DNA of 64,000 nt from Tanypteryx hageni. Its lineage: Eukaryota; Arthropoda; Insecta; Odonata; Petaluridae. Below are positions 12,400-23,196 of this stretch, one piece after another. The position numbers were made by a program, and so were the translations under genes. The stretch lies in the NCBI GenBank assembly GCA_028673005.1, contig CM054116.1, positions 82,162,572 to 82,226,571 on the forward strand, written 5' to 3'. Within the stretch, counting starts at the first letter, position 1. Each line of letters starts with the position of its first letter. The notes beneath the pieces are model-generated. The model did not search any database. It was given only the letters and a program-made list of their open reading frames with translations, and had not been told where the DNA came from.

Positions 12400-13390
12400 G
12401 TACTGTTAGACGCAGCAGAACTGACTCCCATTTGACTGGGATACCCTCATAGCAATTACATTTCAGCTGCATCCTGAGTCTGCTTCGGAGCAAAACAAAA
12501 CGGACTTATGTCTGTTTCTTTTGAACTTCAACCACAAATTCCCTCGCTCTTTCTTCTTCATTCATATATCATGAAAGGCCGAGAATTGGAAATTCGTTTA
12601 GCGCGGAAATAAATCTTCATTAAATAAATATTATTTCCCGAAGTATACACATGGGTGCGCCTTAAGTTTGCCTAAAGTTAGCAAGTTATGAAATTCTCTC
12701 TTGGTTCAGATAGTTGCCGTCAAATTCAACAACTAGCCTCGGGCATTTTAAGTGGTATGTCCTGTACCGTTTTACATCTGCAGACAAAACGAGCGAGTAA
12801 ACTGCGTCGGGAAAAGATGAGTAAAGTCGTGTCTGACCGGAGAGCCTCGGGCTGTAGTTTTTTCCCCGAAATCTACGTTTGTCTTTGTGGATTTTGTTCT
12901 TGTGATTTTAGCGTTTCGTACGCTCGTCCGTTATATTAGCTTTCAAGCGCAAGTTTTTATTCTCTCTTTTGTGTAATAAGAAAATCACAGCGTTTAATGT
13001 AGGGAAAATCAAATTAATATTTCGTGTCTTCGACTTTTTTATAACGTGCCTCTTTGAGCATTTTTAAGTAGCAGATTTTACGAACGTATCGTACGTATTT
13101 TATAATTATAAGGATATAAAGAAATTTTTAGTATTAGACTACGTAACTGATGTTCGTAAATCTAAAGAATAGAAATCGACGCGATCCATATCTATTTTCA
13201 AATATAATCAACTACCGTTTGAGATTTGTTGCAAGAAATAAAACCTACACCGATACGTCAATAATTTAATAATGTTCTCTCTCAATTCCCCTTTGTCTGT
13301 AGTAAAATCGTCCGTGAAATATTTTATAACGTACTACTTAATCGTAAAATGAAATCCTTTGATTCTGGAGCCATGCATGGAAGCGAAAAA
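12400..13390. other. No gene found
   Basis: An 83-codon open frame at 12688-12939 lacks recognisable domains and splice context; I regard it as chance. Nothing else is supported. Confidence 0.4.
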
Positions 13391-13394
13391 AAAA

Positions 13395-13472
13395 TTATTA
13401 TCATTAAAATTTTCGCGTACCCCTTTAAATATCTGCGCGTACCCCCAAGGGTACGCGTACCTCCGGTTGGAA
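13395..13472. mobile_element. Fragment of a hAT MITE end
   Basis: GCGCGTACCCCCAAGGGTACGCGTACCTCCGGTTGG, given here only as its features: two GCGTACC blocks in inverted arrangement at 13430-13460, then CCTCCGGTTGG. Read on the minus strand this is the familiar subterminal layout (CCAACCGGAGGTACGCG) of hAT MITEs whose tip is CAGTGGTTC. The tip has been lost at 13472. Confidence 0.45.
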
Positions 13473-15271
13473 GAAGAAGATACCCTCGCCATGGAAGGCT
13501 CAAGCGGAATATCACCGAAGTTAAGATTCAAAAGAGGTTCGATAGCGTCGAAGGCTGTCATTCTGAAGCAATTTATCGATAATTTTCTAAATTTAATTCC
13601 AAGAGTTTTGTATGTGGACTGGAAAACTGTGTGCGCGCGTGTAATCATACAAGTTGCTCTTTCATAAATGGAAATACAAAAAACACCAATCGAATTGGTA
13701 ATTGCGTTTTACTTTATATTTTATCTATTGCTTGCTCCTATCGGTTAATATTGATGGCTTAGTTTCAACGAGTGTTAAAGCTCAGTCAATCCTTCCTTCT
13801 TATGCTAGGCTATTTACGAACGATATCGATAGCCGCATAGATTAAAATTAATCCGCATAAGTGAACATTTTCTGGCCTCCTCTCCTGTGTACGAATGAAT
13901 CGCTCTTAAGATAAAGTGGAATATTTCGCACCATGTTTCCTTTATCGTCCAACCTGGATTCGAAATCCGTTATCAAAATCGCAACACTCATCATCGCCTC
14001 CACGAATGATAACGTGGCGCCATTGGCTCTCGATATTTGACCTCTTTCTCGATTAAAGGTGTCATATCTGTTGATTGATGTTTCAATCAACGTCGTTTTA
14101 TTTGTCACCGGCGATAAAACACTACGCGCGTTTCATGATAGAGCGATAGCGCCTCGAACAGGCAGCACCAGCCTCTCCAAGACATGGTAGATGTAAAGGG
14201 AAATTCTTACGTGTCTCGCGTATCTTTCAGATCAAGCGTCAGCACGGAAAGAGCAAAAAAAATAATAAAACCAGCTCATAGTATAAGAAAGAGTCCAAAA
14301 TAAGTGGCCTAAAGTAAGTGCGTGATGTTGATTCAGTGTCTCCCAGGTAGATCACCTAAATAGTAGTTTTCTTCGTTGATTACTGAAACTTGATAAATGA
14401 ACAGGTCATAGAGAACGTGACATGCGTCAGGTACGTCCTTGGAGTATTCGTGGCTGTGATTTTAAACGTTTGACCGTCATCAGCTAGGGAAATTGAAATA
14501 AATCGCAAAAGTGGTGTTTATTTTTTTCGTTGGGACAAAATCGATCACGCGGAAACCTTACGATCCCGGAGATGGATGTTGTTATCGATATTTCCATAAT
14601 TTTGAAGCTTTAGAAATGGTCAGCTAAGTTAAATTTAATTAATAGGTGGTAATTTTCACCGACAGTCGAGAGCGTCTTCTTAATTGACTACAATGGTTAC
14701 GACTGTGATTGACTGAGACGAAAATACTCACAATAAAACATCACGATTCCACTGTTAACGCTTATTATAAGTCTCTTATTTTGGAATTGTTTTTTAGCGG
14801 TAAGTTCAGTTAAACTTAATGCGCGAGGATTTGCAACGGTATTTTGAGTGTGTTTTCTCTTGTTCTTTTGCCACAAACAATTTGCGACAGCCTTTTATGG
14901 AGCTGAATTTTTAATACGCCTTTCCATCGATAGCAGTAAATAGCCACATGGTAAACGAAACCTTTTCTCCCTTTTTTATTCTATTTTTTCCTTCATTTTA
15001 ATTGTCGTTGTTCCCGAAAAAGTGAGTCACACCCTGCGGGGGCAGCGCTGCCGGTTGACGTAACTCCAAGTCCGTCTCTCGAAAAGAGGAATTGGATAAA
15101 GGGCACGCGCGCTTCAACTTGTGCTAACAGCAAAGCGAAGTCGAAAATGTAATAAATAAAATGAAATAGATTAAACCTAGAGAAATCTCAATGCTTCTAT
15201 ATAACCACCGGAGCCCTGACTCTATCTTCTTATGCTCTAGCTTGCCTGAGAATGGAGGTAACCACCTAACC
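13473..15271. other. No gene found
   Basis: Unassigned AT-rich DNA. I saw no splice-bounded frame, RNA gene or repeat boundary that I can defend. Confidence 0.4.
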
Positions 15272-15581
15272 CAGTGGTGGGTTAATTCATTACTAAGAGG
15301 GCAGCATTAAAAGATGAATATGCTTCGGTGGGCTACATTAGAATTCACTTGGAAGGATACTTGCGAGAATGCAAAGGTTCCTATTGGCGGTAATGAATAC
15401 TAAATAACATTTTTGAAATCATAACTTCACCATAAAAGGTTTTTCTCCCTTGATTTGAACTAAAAAACGTGAAATTATCTGCATTAAATTTCACAGCTTG
15501 CTATCACGATAACATTGCGGGCCGCATAAAATGCTCTCGCGGACCTGATGTGGCCCGCGGGCCATAGTCTCTTCATTCCTG
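15272..15581. mobile_element. hAT MITE
   Basis: The 310-bp element starts CAGTGGTGGG and ends ATTCCTG, with an inner GTGGCCCGCGGGCCATAG block typical of hAT MITE right ends. Flanks are ACCTAACC (15264-15271) and GCGTAACT (15582-15589): a diverged 8-bp target duplication with TA at its centre, as in other hAT copies here. Confidence 0.6.
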
Positions 15582-16235
15582 GCGTAACTTCTCGGTGGTG
15601 GATACTTGTTTAGCGTAACAACATCCGTTTCCGGATATTTTCACGCTTTTCTAAGAGAGCACGGAGCTTAGGTTTTGGTGCCAGCAAAAGTAATATTTTA
15701 AATTGACAACAAGAAAGCCGACAAATTCGAGAAAAGAACCATTTAAAACTCTTTGGACGGATGCGATTCATAAGCTAAGAGCTCAAAAATCCGTTTTGAT
15801 TGTCAAAACGGATTGATTATTTCATTTATCGTAATTCGACATCTTTGTCCCGAGCGATTCTATCGAAAAAGCTTACCGCAAAGGAAACTCTTACGCTCGC
15901 GACAAACGAAACGAATTTGCGGAATAGTAACACGCCCAAAAAACGAGGAACGCCATAGCGAAAAATTTCTTCGTCCAAAAATAAAAAAAACGACAAAGAT
16001 GAAGTTTTCATCGGGCCGATGAATTTTTGAAATTCCCACCGACGCGTTTTCAATTAAAGCGGATCCTAAATAAAAAGGACGAAATATAAAAGGTAATGTA
16101 GGGAGAGCGTTATTGGAGAAACTCGTAAATTAATTACTCGAAAAATTCGGGAGAACTTAGGGGGGGGGGAGGGAGGGGATGGATTGGTCGGACTATTGTA
16201 AAACCTAATGAAATTTTACACTGAGGCTGGTTCAC

Positions 16236-16569
16236 ATTCAGGGGTGGCGGTGGCCGAGTTGTTCGAGTGCTGGTCTTCCACGTAGCTATCTCTGGTTCGA
16301 ATCCGGTGGAGGTCGGATTTTTAAGATTTTTAAACCTGGGATCCTTCCATCCCTTACTTGTGTGATTTGAGGAGACCGCGCAAGTCAGCGCTCTGTCCTT
16401 CGGAAGATACGTTAAGCATTTGGCCCCCTTACTGCTCTTCGTAAAGAGAGGGGTTAATGCCGACAACGGGTTTCCCTCCTCGTTTGTGAGTGGGTTCGTT
16501 GTGTAAGGAGTTATGGTTATAATAATCCAAGAGGTTGATTAGCCGTATAATACAAAGCAACAACCAACC
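16236..16569 (+). mobile_element. tRNA-derived SINE, copy 1
   Basis: The head is tRNA-like. GTGGCCGAGTTGTTCGAGTGC fits the A box (about 16249-16269) and GGTTCGAATCC is a perfect B box (about 16293-16303), so RNA polymerase III could start here. The body (TCCTTCGGAAG...ACGTTAAGCATTTGGCCCCC...CTTCGTAAAGAG...GGGTTTCCCTCCTC) and tail (CCAAGAGGTTGATTAGC) recur in the copies at 19.06 and 47.6 kb. Flanks GGTTCAC at 16229-16235 and 16570-16576 look like a short target duplication. It codes for no protein. Confidence 0.8.
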
Positions 16570-16906
16570 GGTTCACTCGCAGTACCACTCGATGGGGAAA
16601 AGCTGAGTTTCACCTTTGATAGCGGTCATTATCCTTCGGATGGAAAATTAACTGGGATGTGAATTTGTGGCTTTGATACTATTCGTTTATAATTTGCGTC
16701 GATCCATATGATCCTGGAATTACATAAAGCTGAGATAATTTCAATCGACGGCCAGCAAATAGGTTTGTAAAAATGATTATCTGAAATTCCTAATGAGCGG
16801 TTATCTTGTCAAATGGAAGTTCCAAAAACGTCAATCAAATTTGTAAAAAATTGTTCTAATCTCATTTCGCGATTTATATGGGAATAATTCGTGTGCAGTG
16901 CTTTAA

Positions 16907-17950
16907 CCCTCCAGTACACGCGCCTATTTTTCTTCCGCCAGTGCACGCAGCGGGCCTGACAGACCCCTCGTTATTTTTATGTGAAATTCATAGAAAATCA
17001 GGAAAAATAAGACAAAGTTGATTATTTTATAAAGATGTGTATTCATAGTAAAACACTGAACAAAATATGCAGCATTACATTTGTTTTTCTGTTAAAAAAT
17101 GAATGTTAATTATACAAACAACCAAAATGTTCTTTCTTCAGTTTAACACTTGAAATCATATTCACTTTGTTTTTTTAATTATCAGTGGAAATTACAGAAT
17201 TAATCTTCGATATTTTCGTATCTATATTAACATGTTCCAAGCAGATAAACTTTTTGCACTTTTTGCAAAAATACCTACTTTTTCTGTTTCTACCTACGCA
17301 GTCTCCGCATCAACCACGTGGATTCGCAGGTGTTCCTTACGCTTTCGTCTGCGAGTCTGTCCCAATAATCTTACAAGTTCTCCATATTCCATTAGGAATG
17401 GTGTTATGGAGTGATTTTTGTGATAGGCGCTCATTTACTAGGGCAAGCGACAGTTCCCTCAAAAAATCTCTTCGGGGATTTAGTTCTTGACCCGTACCAC
17501 GACAAATTATTCCCGCGTTTATGGCTCCGCTATTCAATGGACTGTAGAAAATAACCATCGGCCATCTCCTTATGTTTCGTGCAACGTTGTATTTTGCACT
17601 CATTTTGGCAACAACATCGACGTTTTGTGTCTTTACGGTAAATAATTACTTCGGCCTTTTTTTATTTCCGGTGTCAACATCGATTTTTTCTTCATGGTGC
17701 ATAGTTGAAAGCAATAAAACATTATTCGCCTTCTTGCAAATGTACGAGACGAACGCGAAATTCTCTTGAAAGACATACATTGATGATTTTTCGTCCCGTT
17801 CCTCGTGGAAAGAAATTCGTGAGGAATTTGCCTCTTGTTTTTTCTTACACTGCCAATAGGCGTTGTTTACCTTTATTATCTCCGAGAACACTAATAAATT
17901 TTCCTAGTACGAATAACAACCTTTTAATTTGCATAACAACGCTATAAAAA
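16907..17950 (-). mobile_element. piggyBac remnant
   Basis: The right end of the element (left on this map) is TTAA at 16903-16906 followed by CCCTCCAGTACACGCGCC and an inner CAGTGCACGC, a typical insect piggyBac terminus. The transposase reads on the minus strand away from 17.9 kb toward this end. The opposite terminus was not found; homology fades at about 17950. Confidence 0.75.
17150..17891 (-). pseudogene. piggyBac transposase, C-terminal half, broken
   Basis: Minus-strand frames give, in order, NNVLLLSTMHHEEK (about 17700-17750), then YNVARNIRRWPMVIFYSPLN and INAGIICR (about 17500-17595), then RRDFLRELSLALV, then the C-terminal zinc ribbon CGDCVGRNRK...FCKKCKKFICLEH (about 17228-17308). 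These match the last third of piggyBac transposases: the strand before the third catalytic Asp region, the conserved RRWP helix and the cysteine-rich tail. Stops and frame changes separate the blocks (for example after KKRPK at 17646), so it is inactive. The N-terminal half and the first catalytic Asp residues are absent. Confidence 0.8.
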
Positions 17951-18143
17951 TAATATATAACGAAAGTAATTGGATCGAGGATTAGAGACGCGAGTGCACG
18001 AAGGGGGCCTGTGAGTCCACCAAACAGTTTTTGTCGTAAATACACAACGAAGGATAGACTGAATCAGGATGACCTTGTGTATCACAGCAAACAGTGATTA
18101 TAGATAGGTACTAAATCAACCAAGGCAGTGATTTTGCGGTTCG

Positions 18144-18149
18144 ATATAT

Positions 18150-18215
<66 letters not shown>
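18144..18215. repeat. (TA)n microsatellite
   Basis: A TA run that ends exactly where the Penelope-like foldback copy starts (18216). A shorter run follows the next flank at about 18462-18476. Confidence 0.9.
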
Positions 18216-18217
<2 letters not shown>

Positions 18218-18425
18218 ATGTCAACAAGGTGTTGGGATGAGGAAAGAGTTCTCTCTCTGTAGCTGAAGAAGGAGTAGTTCCGAAAGCTTTACGTTTGTGA
18301 TGTTTCTGTGTTTTTGTGTTATTTTACGTGTGTCGCTTCGACATCCCCGGGGCCTCGCCAACCTGAAGTCGTCTGATTGGTGAGTGCTCACTGGGTTTCC
18401 TCATCCCAACACCTTGTTGACATCC
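18216..18425 (+). mobile_element. Penelope-like 3' end copy with 30-bp terminal inverted repeats
   Basis: The two ends (18216-18245 and 18396-18425) are perfect inverted 30-mers beginning GGATGTCAACAAGG. The interior, from CTCTGTAGCTGAAG on, is about 98% the same as the 3' end of the Penelope-like element at 21131-21307. The distal copy has only the right arm; here the arm is also present, inverted, on the left. Both copies sit in TA microsatellites. It includes the hammerhead-like core CTGAAGA (18263-18269)...GAAA (18282-18285). It is non-coding. Confidence 0.8.
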
Positions 18426-18691
18426 ATATATCTATTTTACCTTTCCTTTTCCGTAAGTTGTTATATATATATATATAGATAGATAGAATATTTTATGTGG
18501 TATGTGAAAAACTGTAAACTGAACCTTCTTAATATGTTTTAATATGTTAATTTTGTAACCTTGCCACCGGGCTTGGTGCCCAATTGCATTGTATATAGAA
18601 ATAATAATAATACGGGCTTGGTCTCACAGACCAAGCGCGTGTACTTGGGGTTAAAAATCAAACATTGGCATGCACGTTTGAATCTCTAGAG

Positions 18692-18934
18692 CCATGGTTC
18701 TTAAAATTTCAATTTTCGCAGGGACCTTGAATATCATGCGACCCCCTTTGTAGTGAAAATAGTAAAAATAAGAAACTTTAATACAGATTTATTCAATATA
18801 CATATATATAGTTTTTATAACATCATATTTAAAAAAATTCCCTGATAAAATTTTATTATTCGTGAAAATTTTGTTTTTTGGAATTTCACCATACATCCAA
18901 AATAACTTTGCGGCCCCTAGTTTGAGAAACACTG
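18692..18934. mobile_element. hAT MITE
   Basis: The left end is CCATGGTTCTTAAAA and the right end, read inward, is CAGTGTTTCTCAAAC; an inner GCGGCCCCTAG precedes the right tip. Flanks CTCTAGAG (18684-18691) and CTTTAGAG (18935-18942) form an 8-bp target duplication with one mismatch. It is 243 bp and non-coding. Confidence 0.75.
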
Positions 18935-19061
18935 CTTTAGAGCATTACTGATGAATATTTCTTCAAGTTTTCTATATCAGAAGAACGTACTTAGAGAATA
19001 ACTCCTTTCCTGTACTCTTCTCACAAAATGCCGAAGTGAAGAGATAAAGGAATGGAATTTA

Positions 19062-19425
19062 GGGGAGTAGGTGGTGTAGTGGTTATTGTTGGCCACACCA
19101 TGATTTGCTAAAGCGACACCCGGTTCGAATCCATATGAGGATTTTTTCCGAAGGACGCCCGGCCCCTATTTGTGTGCGATGGTACTAAGGTGACGAGGAA
19201 GAGCCAATGAGAAACCTGAGGAGGGCGCGCAAATCGACACTCCGGCCTTCGGAAGGGACGTTAGGATGTTGGCCTTCCTTGTGTTCATCGTAAGAGCAGG
19301 CTAATTCAGGGACAGGGTTTCCCCTCCTCCCTTCCCGTCCGGTTATTCGCTGCACTACCTTTGAGATACCCATTAAGTGCGTAGGCAAGAGGCGAATCAG
19401 CTGGAGAGAGAAACGAAAGAGAAAT
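19062..19425 (+). mobile_element. tRNA-derived SINE, copy 2, different head
   Basis: It is flanked by perfect 12-bp target duplications, GAATGGAATTTA (19050-19061 and 19426-19437). The head has an A-box-like GGTGTAGTGGTTATTG and a perfect B box CGGTTCGAATCC (about 19111-19122), and it differs from the head of copy 1. From about 19215 on, the body matches copy 1 (GGCCTTCGGAAGGGACGTTAGG...TTGGCC...TTCATCGTAAGAGCAGGCTAATTC...CAGGGTTTCCCCTCCTC), and the tail (AAGAGGCGAATCAGCTG) matches that of copy 1. Confidence 0.8.
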
Positions 19426-20203
19426 GAATGGAATTTAAGATGAAATTAGGGATTTACTCAAGCGCTGCTCTTGACAGAACCGATATTTACTGATGAAAGG
19501 AGAGATGCTCCTCTAAGTTAGCGTGTCAACAAAATGAGTGGGAGTAGCGATATGCAAAGAAAATACCACACGGAATGATTCTAATAAAAAAATAAGATAC
19601 CCATGTTAATGTAAGAGGTGATGGCACGTTTTCTTTAAATTGACTTCAGAAAATGTATTAGAAAAACTCATCAGATGCAAAAAAAAATAATTTTTTGACT
19701 TTCCCCTTTGTGGAGGAGGCAATCCGCGCCATTGGATTGTTAATTTTTGCCAGACATTCCAATCCGTGAAAATTTCACTCTTGCTTTGGCTATATTACCA
19801 TTTCAAATTTTTTAATATTCCAAATTCGACGCCACCTAGGAAATAGTCGATAAAAAATTTGGAAAATGCAATCGGTGAATAATTCATAAATTAATAAGAG
19901 CTGTAAAATTAAAAAAATATTTTTCAAATATCTCTTAAAACAAAAAAGTTGATTGTCGACATTAGCGCGTTTTGACTTTTTAGAAAACATGCTAAAACGT
20001 GCCGCTCACATAGAGTCACATTATTATTGGTACCTTTGTTCATATTTTTAATGCAGCTTCTGGTATTTCCACGCGCCGATTAAATCGCAACAAAGTTTTT
20101 TTGCTACAAAAATTAGATTCACAATCAGTAGGATGTACAGTTTCCCACGCCCAGCATAAACCTGCCAACCGAGAAGCAATATATGAGTTCGCAAAAACTC
20201 TCT

Positions 20204-21003
20204 TGGGTGCTAAATTTGATGAAGAGAGCGATGGGCACTCGCATGGCGCCCTCCTATGCCAATGCCTTCTTAGGTGAATGGGAGGAACGCTTTCTTGACG
20301 TTTCCCCCAGACCACTCCTATGGCTGAGGTATATTGACGATATTTTTCTTCTCTGGACACATGGACCCGACTCGCTACAATCCTTTTTACAACGCCTCTC
20401 ATCCCACCCCACGCTTTCCTTCACCCACCACTCCTCTGCCTCCAACATCACCTTCCTGGATGTCGATCTCTCCATCCGGGAAAACAAAATCCACACCAGC
20501 GTGCACCTCAAGCCTTCCAACCGCCTTCAATATCTCCAGTTCAACAGCTGCCATCCCTTCCACACCAAAACCTCTATTCCCTATGCCCTAGCCCGACGAG
20601 GGCGGAGAATTTGCTCGGACAGAGATTCCCTGTCCGAGTACTGCTCCACCCTCGAACATGCCTTCTTACAGCGCGGATACCCGCCGGATCTGATCCGAGA
20701 CCAAATCCGGCGGGCAGTCGCACCCGCCACCCCTAACTCCCACCTCAATACCCATATGTTGGCCTCACCAGCAATCCCCTCAACATCCGCATGAATGGCC
20801 ACCGCAACAGCGTCATTCTCAAACGACCGCTGCCGGTGGCCGTTCATGCGAACAAACATAATTTAAAGTTCAACAACTGCTTCACAGTGAGAGTCATTCG
20901 CGCTCTCCCCGACAATGCTTCGGCTCCCCAACTCCGTCAGTGGGAGCTTTCGCATATCCATCTCCTAAACTCCTTCACTCCCCCAGGCCTCAACCTTCGA
21001 TAG
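20204..21003 (+). pseudogene. Penelope-like reverse transcriptase / GIY-YIG endonuclease (deleted)
   Basis: Frame one (about 20204-20794) begins in palm motif MGTRMAPSYANAFLG and then has WLRYIDDIFLLWTHG, where YIDD is the catalytic Asp pair of reverse transcriptase; ITFLDVDL and the LARRGRRICSD thumb region follow. These are characteristic of Penelope-like elements, whose polymerase is related to telomerase. Finger motifs 1-3 are lost at the 5' end. Frame two (about 20782-21003) reads RMNGHRNSV...LPVAVH...RQWELSHIHLL and ends PPGLNLR. That is the C-terminal half of the GIY-YIG nuclease with its conserved Arg, GHR, Glu and terminal GLN. The GIY and YIG strands themselves are missing, so a deletion joined the two parts. 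It is a dead copy of an endonuclease-bearing (EN+) element. Confidence 0.85.
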
Positions 21004-21130
21004 CTTTTCACACCCTTTCTGTCTTCTTCCAACACCCTACCCATCCCCAACCCCCTCCGTTTCCTCCAATCCTCGACCTTTCCGCACTACCCTTCCACCC
21101 CCATGCCTCCACCCAGTGTCACCGCCATCA

Positions 21131-21306
21131 GTTCTCTCTGTAGCTGAAGAAGGAGTAGTTCCGAAAGCTTTACGTTTGTGATTTTTCTGTGTTTTTGTTT
21201 TATTTTACGTGTGTCGCTTCGACATCCCCGGGGCCTCGCCAATCTGAAGTCGTCTGATTGGTGAGTGCTCACTGGGTTTCCTCATCCCAACACCTTGTTG
21301 ACATCC

Positions 21307-21307
<1 letters not shown>
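21131..21307 (+). ncRNA. Penelope-like 3' end with hammerhead-like core
   Basis: CTGAAGA (21144-21150), an extra A, GGA-loop-UCC, then GAAA (21163-21166) mirrors the CUGANGA...GAAA core of hammerhead ribozymes, which are known in Penelope-like terminal repeats. The third stem here is a palindrome AAGCTT with no room for a loop, so a single molecule probably would not fold or cut. It may be a decayed or dimer-only form. Confidence 0.35.

Positions 21308-21365
<58 letters not shown>
21308..21365. repeat. Compound (TA)n-(GA)n microsatellite
   Basis: A TA run, then about 15 GA units, follows the Penelope-like 3' end directly. Confidence 0.9.
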
Positions 21366-21832
21366 AGGTGGAAGGGAGAGAGATACAGGCAGATTAATCC
21401 TAAGAAGGGAATCGAGGGGTATTTTTTTAAGAGGGCGTTGATTCCTGAATTGAAAGTGGGACAGTTATATTTCTCGTGTTATTCGGGTCTATCGGTTAAA
21501 AAAATTTACTCAAGTAACCTTTTAACGCCGAAGGAGATGGACCTCATCAACCAAAAGAAATGGTTAAAAAAACAAAGCTGAATTTTCTTTGGAAGAAAAA
21601 CAGTTTGCAAATTATTGACCAGTTGAATGATATATTTGTCAAATGAAAGGAAGGTATCATTTAAATGAAATTTTGCTATATTTCTCATATGATATTTCCT
21701 ATGGCATTTAAAATAACTATGTCGATATATTTACATAATTTAGTTTTAGAAACGAATCAATATGCAATAACTATGTATATTCAACATATTAAATTTAAGT
21801 TAGCGCAGTATACAGTAAGTAATTATTTAAAA

Positions 21833-21863
21833 CTAGCGTAATTGCCCGTCATATATGACGGGC
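21833..21863 (-). mobile_element. Helitron 3' terminus (element extends to the right)
   Basis: On the minus strand a perfect 20-bp palindrome (21844-21863, GCCCGTCATATATGACGGGC) is followed by seven bases and then CTAG (21836-21833), with T next in the flank. Hairpin, short spacer, CTRR and a T target base are the defining 3' end of Helitrons. The 5' end, at higher coordinates, was not fixed. Confidence 0.6.
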
Positions 21864-22289
21864 ATGCGTGAATTAAGTGTTGAGTTAAAATTGAAATAAT
21901 TATTAATGAAACCAACTTTTATATGCAGTAAAAAGTAAGCAATACATGTATAATTCACATAATTTTGTGTTCTAGAGAGTTAAAATAGTTTTGGGAGAGT
22001 AGAAATTGTTTGACAAAGATATACGTTGCGCTATACAATTCTTATACGCCAAACATTATTTTTAATTTTTGTAACATTTAATTTTGTCTCTCACTCTGTC
22101 TCTCTCCTTATCTTTCTTTCGTATTAAAGCATTCAAGCATTAGAATTTTTATGACAAACGATAGTTTAAGGACTTCGTTAATATTAGGTTCAAGTTACAA
22201 CTTGCACCCTTATCAATGACGGACTCACGGAGTACGCTAACATTCTTTGCGTAGAGAAACACAAAAAAAACACGAGCTTCAGCGAAATT

Positions 22290-22842
22290 CAGTATCGCGA
22301 CGCAAAGATGAATCAACATCCTCCAAGTAAGCGGCGCCGTTATTAATTCCTCTTATTCTCTCGGAGCGAATAAATCACATTGCCCGAATCTCAACTCAAT
22401 TATCTCTCCCGCTGTCGCTCTTTAATCGTCGTCTCCTACACGAAACAAGCACGTGGCAGCGCGAAACAAAAAAGAATCGCGGATGAAATGAAAACAATCG
22501 GAATTTCCATAACGTGGAACCGAGTTGGGTAGGGGAAGGAGGGTTTTGGGGTTATGATGTGGTGGCGTTGGAGCGGAGAGGAGAGGGAGAGAGATATATA
22601 GGGAGGAGAGGGATGGGTAGGGGTCAGCGGGTCGGCAGAAGGAGAAGGGGAAGGTCGTCTGTGTAGAGGAGGCAAGTGTATCCGAGGGCGCGACCCGCGG
22701 CGATAAATCTAGCTGGACATATACAGCAACACTACAGCGCAAAAGGCCGAAAAGCGTAGAAAGCGCGAGGAGCTCGGGTATATCTTTAGTAAGCTGTTAG
22801 CGTTGTATCGGCTGCCGACAAACAAAGGAACGTTCCTCGCTC
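22290..22842. promoter_or_regulatory. GC-richer, GA-rich block of promoter-like composition
   Basis: The block is non-repetitive at the family level, keeps many CG dinucleotides and has a purine-rich stretch (about 22520-22660) with repeated GAGAG and GGAGG. Such sequence is common at arthropod promoters bound by GAGA-type factors. No frame in it looks coding. This is a compositional call only. Confidence 0.3.
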
Positions 22843-22850
22843 CACTAGGG

Positions 22851-23188
22851 CAGCGGTGCCCAAACTACGGCCCGCAGGCCAAATGCGGCCCGCGAAGGGT
22901 TTTTCTTCGACCCTCGAAGCTAAGGCGAAAAATCAATTCGAAAAATTTGACACACAAATTCATACACTTTTTGAAATTTTTCATAATAAAACTTTAAATG
23001 TTGAAATGATAGCCATGAAAACCTTATTTAGACATGATTTTCACTTAATGGCATCTCAGAATATATAGAAAATTTCCGATTTAAACTCTAATCCGGCCCG
23101 CCGAAAAATTGACAACTTCCAATGCGGCCCGCCAAGGGATTCGCAACCATTGATGTGGCCCGCCATTAGAAAAGTTTGGGCACCGCTG
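22851..23188. mobile_element. hAT MITE with perfect target duplication
   Basis: The ends are CAGCGGTGCCCAAAC in perfect inverted orientation, flanked by identical CACTAGGG (22843-22850 and 23189-23196). The interior has several GCGGCCCGC blocks. At 338 bp it is non-coding and looks fairly young. A decayed relative lies at 2440-2705. Confidence 0.9.
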
Positions 23189-23196
23189 CACTAGGG

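Larger units (their letters stand above)
20200..21307 (+). mobile_element. Penelope-like retroelement, 5' truncated and internally deleted
   Basis: It carries the core of a Penelope-type reverse transcriptase, then directly the C-terminal part of a GIY-YIG endonuclease, then the 3' non-coding end (21131-21307) that is also present at 18216-18425. The 5' part of the polymerase is missing. The element ends GACATCCATATA in a TA and then GA microsatellite. Confidence 0.85.

Noticed and set aside
12688..12939. 83-codon plus-strand frame after the TATA candidate
   Set aside because: No recognisable domain, no donor at its end, and it lies over 400 bp from the predicted start site.
16240..16312. 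Genuine tRNA gene
   Set aside because: A and B boxes are present but the acceptor stem does not close and the sequence continues into the SINE body.
18263..18290. Active hammerhead ribozyme in the Penelope-like copies at 18.26 and 21.14 kb
   Set aside because: The core is present, but stem III would be AAGCTT with no loop, so single-molecule folding is implausible; kept only as a motif.
22422..22742. Pro/Ser-rich minus-strand frame
   Set aside because: It is the complement of a GA-rich stretch, which gives long open Pro/Ser frames by composition alone.
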